This document shows positions 55,255-60,655 of a DNA stretch of 60,655 nt, in pieces. This stretch comes from a bacterium. GTDB taxonomy: Bacteria; Patescibacteriota; Minisyncoccia; Phycocordibacterales; JABMNX01. Every line of letters starts with the position of its first letter. Positions within the stretch are counted from its first letter, which is position 1. The stretch covers positions 1 to 60,655 of the forward strand of contig NZBM01000006.1 of NCBI GenBank assembly GCA_002687905.1, in the 5' to 3' direction. The notes beneath the pieces are model-generated. The model ran no database searches and had not been told where the DNA came from. It worked only from the letters and a program-made list of their open reading frames with translations. The translations under genes were made by a program, and so were the position numbers.

Positions 55255-56451
55255 ATGCACATATTTGAAGCCCCCTTGGGAAAAATAATACTCCTTATCG
55301 TTGCTATTTCTGTAATTGTATTCGTCGGCTCTTTCATAGAGTATCCAAAGGAAATCGTCATACAGAGCCCGCAGACACCGGAGGAAGGTTTGCTTGAGAT
55401 ATCAGTAGAGGAAATAGAAGAAAACCCACCAGTAGAGGAAAAAACAGAGAATGAGAAGCTAATAGATGTAAAAGACTCTGAGCCTGAAGAGGAAATAGCT
55501 ATTGAACCAGATATCCCCGAGGAGACCGAAGAAGCCAGTTCACAAGCTGGCGAAGAAGAAGTGGTAATAGTGGTTCCTGAAGAGAAAGTTCCAACAAAAT
55601 CTCTAAATCAAATAAATACCGATATAGCAGGAGCTGTTATGAACATATTATGCTCATCATCGGGCTCTGGAACTTTAGAATCAACAACTGGTTCGGGTGT
55701 CTTTATTGACCCTAGGGGTGTAATAATCACAAACGCTCATATCGCTCAATACTTTCTTATAAAAGACTACCCAATACCAAATGCAATAGAGTGTGTAGGA
55801 CGAATTGGAAGTCCGGCTAAGACTCATTACACACTAGAACTTCTTCATATTTCAAAACAGTGGGTAGAGGAGCATGCAAAAGATATAAGAATACAGGAGC
55901 CAAAGGGCACGGGAGAACATGATTTTGCATTTCTTGTTGTAACCGGGCGAACAGACCCAAGTGCAAAACTCCCCAGCTCATTTCCATACGTTGAGCCAAA
56001 TGTAAGCGAGAATGGATTTAAAGTTGGAGAGGAGATGCTTGTAAGAAGCTACCCAGCAGGGCTTCTTGGAGGTATTTCTATTCAGAAGGATCTCTATGCA
56101 GTAGCCACCATAGTTAAGATTATGAAATTATTTACATTTGAGACTACCAATCTTGATTTAATTTCAATTGGAGGCTCCATAGCAGCACAAGGCGGCTCAT
56201 CCGGCGGAGCGGTGATAGATAAATTTGGTTTCTTAAAGGGTATTATTGTGACCTCCAGTCGCGAAGAAACCACTGGTGAGCGTGATTTGCGCGCTTTTAC
56301 ACTCTCCCACGTCGCTCGCGACCTCAAAGAGTATGAAAATACAACAATAGGAGATCTGGTATCAGGCGACGTAGTCTCAAAAGCCTCAGATTTTGGCTTA
56401 AACAGGGCTCCTGAACTTACAAAACTCCTAACTGATGTGCTTGATAAGTAA
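55255..56451 (+). CDS. Membrane-anchored trypsin-like serine protease
   Basis: 398 residues. An N-terminal helix (IILLIVAISVIVFVGSF), then about 90 residues of acidic Pro/Glu-rich linker, then a chymotrypsin-fold domain. His is in IITNAHIAQ (about residue 161), Asp in GEHDFAFLVV (about 222) and Ser in AAQGGSSGGAV (about 314). No PDZ domain, unlike DegP/HtrA. The domain should face the outside of the cell. Single gene, nearly leaderless. Confidence 0.88.
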   Translation: MHIFEAPLGKIILLIVAISVIVFVGSFIEYPKEIVIQSPQTPEEGLLEISVEEIEENPPVEEKTENEKLIDVKDSEPEEEIAIEPDIPEETEEASSQAGEEEVVIVVPEEKVPTKSLNQINTDIAGAVMNILCSSSGSGTLESTTGSGVFIDPRGVIITNAHIAQYFLIKDYPIPNAIECVGRIGSPAKTHYTLELLHISKQWVEEHAKDIRIQEPKGTGEHDFAFLVVTGRTDPSAKLPSSFPYVEPNVSENGFKVGEEMLVRSYPAGLLGGISIQKDLYAVATIVKIMKLFTFETTNLDLISIGGSIAAQGGSSGGAVIDKFGFLKGIIVTSSREETTGERDLRAFTLSHVARDLKEYENTTIGDLVSGDVVSKASDFGLNRAPELTKLLTDVLDK

Positions 56452-56530
56452 TATAAAAATAATGCCAATTGACTCTTAGAGTATAGAGGAGTACAACAAA
56501 TAGGTCTGACAAAAAGAAAGGAGGTGGGTC

Positions 56531-56983
56531 ATGAGGTATCCACTATTTCTGTTGTTTTTATGCGTATCTTTCATTTTGCTGGCATCCAAAGCTTCCGGCC
56601 AACATTACCATATAGGAGAAACATTCGTCCTGAAGGACGTACACTATACAATCGGATTGCCGGCCTGCGAAAAGCGAGAGCAAGTTGTAAAAATACTCAA
56701 CCATCTCGACAAGGGAGAGGAGTATAAAGCACTTACCTACTATCACTTGTACTTGTCCCGTGGCAAATGTGTTCCGGCGAACATTTATGACGTGTATGTC
56801 TTTGACGAGAGATACCCGCCAATGGAAACTAGGAAGGGTATCTTGCTAACTCCTGTAAAAGTACACGGATTCATATATGGTGAGAGATATTCCTGGGTCG
56901 CAGGCTGTGTAATAACCGCAGATGAACTGAGAAATCAGGCTGGAATAGAAACCTGCGGTTTGCAGAAAAGGGCTCGGTTTTGA
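56531..56983 (+). CDS. Orphan secreted protein
   Basis: 150 residues. Signal peptide (YPLFLLFLCVSFILLASKASG, cleavage after SGQ or nearby), then a mature domain with four Cys (PACEK, GKCVP, AGCVI, ETCGL), probably disulphide-bonded. No family recognised. A perfect Shine-Dalgarno (AAAGGAGGTG) and a GC-rich terminator overlapping the stop make it another self-contained single-gene unit like 418-1233 and 5930-6748. Confidence 0.65.
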   Translation: MRYPLFLLFLCVSFILLASKASGQHYHIGETFVLKDVHYTIGLPACEKREQVVKILNHLDKGEEYKALTYYHLYLSRGKCVPANIYDVYVFDERYPPMETRKGILLTPVKVHGFIYGERYSWVAGCVITADELRNQAGIETCGLQKRARF

Positions 56984-56996
56984 GGAACCGAGCCCT
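56969..56996 (+). terminator. Terminator of the orphan secreted protein
   Basis: AGGGCTCGGTT and AACCGAGCCCT; the TGA stop codon (56981-56983) lies in the loop. Followed by AAACGCTTTTATTT. Confidence 0.85.
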
Positions 56997-57004
56997 AAAC
57001 GCTT

Positions 57005-58042
57005 TTATTTAAGCGAGTAAATAGTTCTTGTAGGATATGCAAAGTCTATCTTCTCTTCCTGGAATTTTTCAATAATATTTAGTGCAATTTTTTCTTCTGT
57101 ATCTCTGTATTCTTTGTAATCAGTGGTCTGAACATAGTAAGAAACGTCGTAGTTAAGAGATGAATCCGCAAAAGTCTTGAAGTTAACACGATCAAATTTC
57201 ACATTTTTCTCAGCTTTAACTACATTCTCTACAATTTTTGGTATTGAGCGTAGCTTATCAATAGGCGTCTCGTATGTGACACCTATAGTAAATACTGCAC
57301 GACGCTCTTTCAGGCGCTTATAGTTCTTAATACGCGCAGAAGTGAGCTCTTTATTTGAAATCACAATTTCTTCGCTTGTGGTTGAGCGAATTCTTGTGGT
57401 TTTTATGCCAATTTTCTCTACAACCCCCGCACTCTCCCCTGCTTCAATGAAATCCCCTACCTCAAAAGGCTTGTCTAAATAAATTGCAAACGAGCTAAAT
57501 AGATCTCCTAGAATGTTTTGAAGGGCAAGCGCTACTGCCACACCTCCAATTCCAAGGCCTGCAACAAGAGAAGTGATGTTTACCCCAAGATTTGATAGCA
57601 CCATAAGCGCTGCCACTATCCAAAGAGCCCATTTAACGAAGTTGCTCAAAAATTTAAATGCATTTTGCCCTTCTGCCCCTTCTTTTCTAGCTCTTTTCTC
57701 TATTGCATAGTCAATAAGGATATGAAGTGCTGTAACAGCCTGATATGCAACCCAAGCAAGAAGAACTCCGTTTATAATCTGGTTTGCTACGTCCGGGAAA
57801 GTAAGGAACTTAACGGCAACATAAAACGATACAAAATAGTAAAATGCTGGTTTTAAGCTTTTTACAATTCGTATGAGAGTGTCATCTAAATCAGTCTTTG
57901 TACGTTTAGCTAGCTCAGCTAAGCGTTTTAGTATTAGCCACTGAATTACTTTAAAAACTACTGCCGCAATTACAAAAACTGAAATTGCAAAAAAGTATTC
58001 TTCGGTTATATTTTCAAAATATGTCATAGATATATCAGCCAT
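57005..58042 (-). CDS. Small-conductance mechanosensitive channel (MscS family)
   Basis: 345 residues. Four N-terminal helices; the pore helix GLGIGGVAVALALQNILGDL is the family hallmark, followed by the beta domain with KPFEVGDFIEAGESAGVVEKI and the C-terminal vestibule. Opens under membrane tension to release solutes. Single gene; minus strand -10 TATCAT lies 7 nt before the ATG. Confidence 0.94.
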   Translation of the reverse strand: MADISMTYFENITEEYFFAISVFVIAAVVFKVIQWLILKRLAELAKRTKTDLDDTLIRIVKSLKPAFYYFVSFYVAVKFLTFPDVANQIINGVLLAWVAYQAVTALHILIDYAIEKRARKEGAEGQNAFKFLSNFVKWALWIVAALMVLSNLGVNITSLVAGLGIGGVAVALALQNILGDLFSSFAIYLDKPFEVGDFIEAGESAGVVEKIGIKTTRIRSTTSEEIVISNKELTSARIKNYKRLKERRAVFTIGVTYETPIDKLRSIPKIVENVVKAEKNVKFDRVNFKTFADSSLNYDVSYYVQTTDYKEYRDTEEKIALNIIEKFQEEKIDFAYPTRTIYSLK

Positions 58043-58120
58043 TAGTAAAATGATACTAACAAAACTAACACATATGGCAATAGTTTGGTCAAGTTTATAG
58101 CAAGCTACGTTCGGGGTGCC

Positions 58121-58242
58121 GGGAATCGGCGTCAGCTCGCTAATTCGCCTGTCCCGCCAAGGCGTGACGAGCTCATAAGCGGCTCCTGCCCGGACTCCCC
58201 AGCACCTAACGCGTTAGGTGCTGGGTCCGTCTTTCGATTCCC
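58121..58242. repeat. Composite palindromic element, copy 3 (complete, different inner module)
   Basis: 122 bp. Left arm identical to copy 2 for 23 bp (58121-58143) and right block identical to copies 1 and 2 for 53 bp (58183-58235). The segment in between (58144-58182) is unrelated to copy 2: instead of the GATATATC palindrome it forms CGCC/GGCG within AGCTCG/CGAGCT. The closing arms CGGGAATCG/CGATTCCCG extend outward (GGGGTG/CACTCC with mismatches). The left end read outwards, CGATTCCCGGCACCCCGA, again looks like a tRNA 3' end, but no intact tRNA is adjacent. Confidence 0.85.
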
Positions 58243-58605
58243 GACACTCCTCACTACGTTCGAAAATTCTGAACGAAGCTCAAACTTTTTTCGAGCGACA
58301 ATCTGCGCCTTGAGGGCGCAGAACCCGCCCAGCGTTTCCGCTCCGCTTTAAGGCGGAGCAAAACAGAAAAATTTTCTCTACATTTTTTTAATCGCGCGTG
58401 CCCAAAACTTTTTTCAATTAAGGAAACAAAATTTTTCTGTTTTGCCTTCCCGCTAAGGCGGGAATTGCGGAAACGCTCCCACCCCAACCGCGCCTTCGGC
58501 GCGGATAGCGCAAGCGGGCAAAAATTCATTTCCCCCAGACCCCCTTTTCTTTTTGCCCGCTTGCTTTCGGGCTTCGCCCGATTTTTTCGGCGGGGATTTC
58601 AAAAA
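58243..58605. other. Non-coding stretch of nested inverted repeats
   Basis: No credible gene. AGCGTTTCCGC (58331-58341) pairs with GCGGAAACGCT (58467-58477). Inside it, CAAAACAGAAAAATTTT (58359-58375) pairs perfectly with 58428-58444, and each flank carries a further GC-rich hairpin (GCTCCGC/GGCGGAGC and CCCGC/GCGGG). Other hairpins are TCTGCGCC/GGGCGCAGA, GCGCC-TTC-GGCGC, AAGCGGGCAAAAA/TTTTTGCCCGCTTGC and CGGGC-TT-CGCCCG. The arrangement could form a large cruciform or a branched RNA. Confidence 0.6.
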
Positions 58606-59661
58606 CTATGCATCTACATGATCCTCATGCGCAAAATCTTCATTCAGTAAATTTACCATATCAACATCATCAGGCCAGTCCCTAATCGTTCTTCTTAAAA
58701 CGACAATGTTTTCTCTATCTCCGAATATATTGGCGGCCTCAGGGTCTTTATTGCTAATATCCCGCCATACTCTTTCTCGGAAAGCGTTTTCTAATTGTTC
58801 AACTTTGGCGAGATTATTAGTATCTTTATAGTGTCGTATTCTTCTGTTGTAAAGCCGTGCCAACTCAGGATTCATATCGTAATCAACAAAAATTTTATTT
58901 TGCCCTTCAAAAACAGCCACTTGTGGAGTAAGATGAATGCCGAAATTATCGGCTTCGTCAAGTTTTTCCTGCGAGGGGTGATATTCTTCCGCCAATACAT
59001 AAACATAGCGAGGAATGCCGTTGCCCTCGGCATTATTCCATATATCTTCATTGTTAATTATTGATTTTTTACCCGGTTCCGGCATTCTTGTCGCATGAGG
59101 TTCTTTATCGTAATAGTCGGCTATCAAGCGCGCGGTTTCGCATTCGTTTTTATTACCAGAAAAATCATTAAGAATATAATCGGCAACCTTATTTTCTTCG
59201 GGTAAAAAATTGTCATTATTTTTTAAGCAACTACTAGATGATCTTATGGAAGATACAATGTTTTTCTCGTCTTCTGTCTTTTGGTCTGGTTTTTCCTTGC
59301 TTGAACTTAATTGTTTTTCAATTTGATCCAGGCGTTCCTGTGATGAATAATGATAAAGAATTCCTAACAGATAAGCTCGTTTCATCGGGTTTTTTTCTAC
59401 TGCGATGTCATATATGGCTTCCCCTGTTATATTTTCAACATCTTCCTTATCTCTCTGTTGTATTTCCGATAACGATTTTAGTAAATTTTCATAAGCATAA
59501 ATTTGCGTGCTGGCATGTTCACCATTCGTGCCCAAAACGACATTACCTAGAATATTAGACATTTCTTTGGCTGAAATTTTCTTTTCATAAAAATCGTTGA
59601 TTTTTTGCTCAACATTTTTATATTCTTTGGCAATTTCAGCTCTTTTTTGCAAACTTGACAC
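58606..59661 (-). CDS. Hypothetical protein, mostly helical
   Basis: 351 residues, GTG start at 59661; the frame is open further upstream but contains no start codon. Charged, Lys/Glu/Asn-rich, with no signal peptide or membrane helix. Asp/Glu/His-containing stretches such as YVYVLAEEYHPSQEKLDEAD and IFVDYDMNPELARLYNRR occur in the second half. I recognise no family. It follows the methyltransferase gene by 65 nt on the same strand. By eye it is more Asn/Lys-rich and uses other codons than the ribosomal genes, so this end of the window may have a separate origin. Confidence 0.6.
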   Translation of the reverse strand: MSSLQKRAEIAKEYKNVEQKINDFYEKKISAKEMSNILGNVVLGTNGEHASTQIYAYENLLKSLSEIQQRDKEDVENITGEAIYDIAVEKNPMKRAYLLGILYHYSSQERLDQIEKQLSSSKEKPDQKTEDEKNIVSSIRSSSSCLKNNDNFLPEENKVADYILNDFSGNKNECETARLIADYYDKEPHATRMPEPGKKSIINNEDIWNNAEGNGIPRYVYVLAEEYHPSQEKLDEADNFGIHLTPQVAVFEGQNKIFVDYDMNPELARLYNRRIRHYKDTNNLAKVEQLENAFRERVWRDISNKDPEAANIFGDRENIVVLRRTIRDWPDDVDMVNLLNEDFAHEDHVDA

Positions 59662-59726
59662 TTCGTATGTTTTTTCTATGAAATTTTCAAATTTTGTCTT
59701 GGCATATGAATAATTAAAGCAAAAAT

Positions 59727-60491
59727 TTATTTCTCAATCAAGACGGCACCGGAACTTTCAAGATCTACGGAAATCCGCTCTCTCAATTGCTCGGGAAACG
59801 ATTCATAAATTATTTTTCTACCCATTTCCATTTTTTCAGAATCAAGCGGGATATTTTCAATCTTTGTAAAACCCGTTTCTTCTGCTAATTTCTCAATGAT
59901 TTCAGGCGTAATTATTTGACTTTCTTCCGGCCCCATAAATTTTACCAAGTTATCCATTTTAGCGAGCATGTAGCCATAGTTATTGATGATAGCAAACTTG
60001 TCGTGCTGTAAAATTCTATGCGTTTCCTCTAAAATTTTCTTGCATTCTTCCGGATTGATGAAAATTTCCTTCCCGCCCTCGCCCTTAAACGAAGAATTGA
60101 AAAGGTTTAAAATAACGGCTCCGCCGTCTATTGATTCATTTTTGAATGGTAGCTGAAAAGCGTTGCCCATAACTGACTCTCTGCCTTTCTCTTTTTGATA
60201 TTTAAGCGCATTTTCAGCAACATCTACGGGAATAATTTTGGCGTCTTTTTGTTTAAGAATTTCCTGGAGTTCGGAAGATAGCGGCGATAGTTCTCTTTCC
60301 GGTGATTCTGTTAACGGTGGCGGATAGCCGGCGCCAATATCAACTACTTTTTTGTTGTTCAAATCATATCTTTCCAAAAGCTCTCTGTATTTTTCTGCGC
60401 TAACAAAATCAAAATATTGTCGCGGAAGCAACTCTAAACTTTTTCCAAATGTTTCCCAATACTTTTGTCCTTCACGCTCAAATTTTTCCAT
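59727..60491 (-). CDS. SAM-dependent methyltransferase-like protein
   Basis: 254 residues. Class I Rossmann features: motif I VVDIGAGYPPPLTE, motif II acidic residue in IIPVDVAENALKYQ, and motif IV-like GNAFQLPFKNESIDGGAVIL, where a catalytic or substrate residue normally follows. The glycine loop GAGYPPP is less typical than GxGxG. The C-terminal half is helical and ends in a strand GAVLIEK. The substrate is unknown. Its ATG is 6 nt after the stop of a truncated upstream gene, so they are co-transcribed. Confidence 0.7.
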   Translation of the reverse strand: MEKFEREGQKYWETFGKSLELLPRQYFDFVSAEKYRELLERYDLNNKKVVDIGAGYPPPLTESPERELSPLSSELQEILKQKDAKIIPVDVAENALKYQKEKGRESVMGNAFQLPFKNESIDGGAVILNLFNSSFKGEGGKEIFINPEECKKILEETHRILQHDKFAIINNYGYMLAKMDNLVKFMGPEESQIITPEIIEKLAEETGFTKIENIPLDSEKMEMGRKIIYESFPEQLRERISVDLESSGAVLIEK

Positions 60492-60497
60492 AGATGA

Positions 60498-60655
60498 TTA
60501 TTCAATTTCTTGTTCACCTTCTCTTGTTTTAAATACTACTTTGCCTTTAGAAATTCTTAATCCCGAAATATATGGGTTTTTGCGAGCGTAGCTCCGCTCC
60601 TGCGGAGCGAAGCGAGCAAACTCTTTCTTTAAAAAATTCGGAAAGTTTCGTATTG
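60498..60655 (-). CDS. Partial reading frame running off the window edge
   Basis: Open without stop from the window end to TAA at 60498-60500 (at least 51 codons). Its last residues (NPYISGLRISKGKVVFKTRE) look like the C-terminus of a real protein. The middle contains the palindrome GCTCCGC-TCCT-GCGGAGC (60591-60608), so part of the frame may be non-coding repeat. Confidence 0.4.
   Translation of the reverse strand, partial: IRNFPNFLKKEFARFAPQERSYARKNPYISGLRISKGKVVFKTREGEQEIE

Noticed and set aside
58254-58529. A 91-codon minus-strand frame in the nested-palindrome region
   Set aside because: Its translation consists of translated inverted repeats; the region has no start signal.
1-60655. 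CRISPR array, prophage or rRNA genes
   Set aside because: No regularly spaced direct repeats, no Cas, phage structural or integrase genes, and no rRNA segments were seen.
1-60655. Recoded UGA (as in Gracilibacteria and Absconditabacteria)
   Set aside because: UGA ends clear genes such as infC, and conserved Gly and Trp positions use ordinary codons; no in-frame UGA is needed in any conserved gene.

Overview
The window reads as a chromosomal segment of a Patescibacteria (Candidate Phyla Radiation) bacterium, most likely from the Parcubacteria side. I infer this from gene content, not from a database search. The str, S10 and spc ribosomal operons are fused into one run but rpmD (L30) is missing between rpsE and rplO. 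Other pointers are a zinc-ribbon S14, a trigger factor without its PPIase domain, a TrpR/YerC-like repressor, ComEC split into two genes, cysteine-rich secreted repeat proteins, and many genes whose -10 box sits 6-10 nt before the start codon (leaderless transcripts). UGG encodes Trp and UGA is used as stop, so the code is the standard bacterial one.

Layout. 1-2030: tRNA-Ile(UAU), repeats and accessory genes. 1942-5750: ftsH, smpB, tmRNA and an unassigned structured RNA. 5930-8875: a WG-like repeat protein and a frameshifted cysteine-rich secreted protein with a small membrane partner. 8952-13531: an AI-2E family permease, infC-rpmI-rplT, a SLOG-fold protein, a beta-CASP nuclease and a small membrane protein. 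13538-13702: a free-standing small RNA gene. 13723-35117 (all minus): rpsL-rpsG-fusA-tuf-rpsJ through secY-adk-map, then a conjugation-type ATPase and ndk. Two unrelated orphan genes are inserted in this run, each with its own Shine-Dalgarno and terminator. 35193-46434: an S2P protease, a GIY-YIG cassette, rpmB, comEC in two parts around sod, rnhA, the TrpR-like gene, recJ, a HIT protein, pgk-tpiA and a degenerate PilB-like ATPase. 46492-53513: nusA, ppa, two envelope proteins, tig, clpP (frameshifted) and rny. 53510-58042: a prephenate dehydratase domain, HU, tRNA-Gly, a tiny Pro/Ala peptide, a trypsin-like protease, an orphan secreted protein and MscS. 58043-60655: dense inverted repeats followed by an unrecognised gene, a methyltransferase and a truncated gene.

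How it fits together. Most of the window is translation, ribosome rescue (SmpB and tmRNA), proteolysis (FtsH, ClpP, S2P), RNA decay (RNase Y, beta-CASP), lower glycolysis (Pgk, TpiA) and DNA uptake (ComEC, PilB-like). Between these core genes sit short accessory cassettes and an unusually rich set of palindromic DNA.

The observations I rate highest are these. (1) A modular palindromic element is present in three copies, beside or near tRNA genes, with outer arms that resemble tRNA 3' ends and an interchangeable inner hairpin. (2) A palindrome with the core TACGATATATCGTA directly abuts the start codons of the TrpR-like gene and rnhA, and recurs inside two copies of that element. (3) A structured RNA lies downstream of ssrA, and its closing helix strands copy and complement the tmRNA 3' end. 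(4) A 17-bp inverted repeat encloses a small gene between smpB and ssrA.
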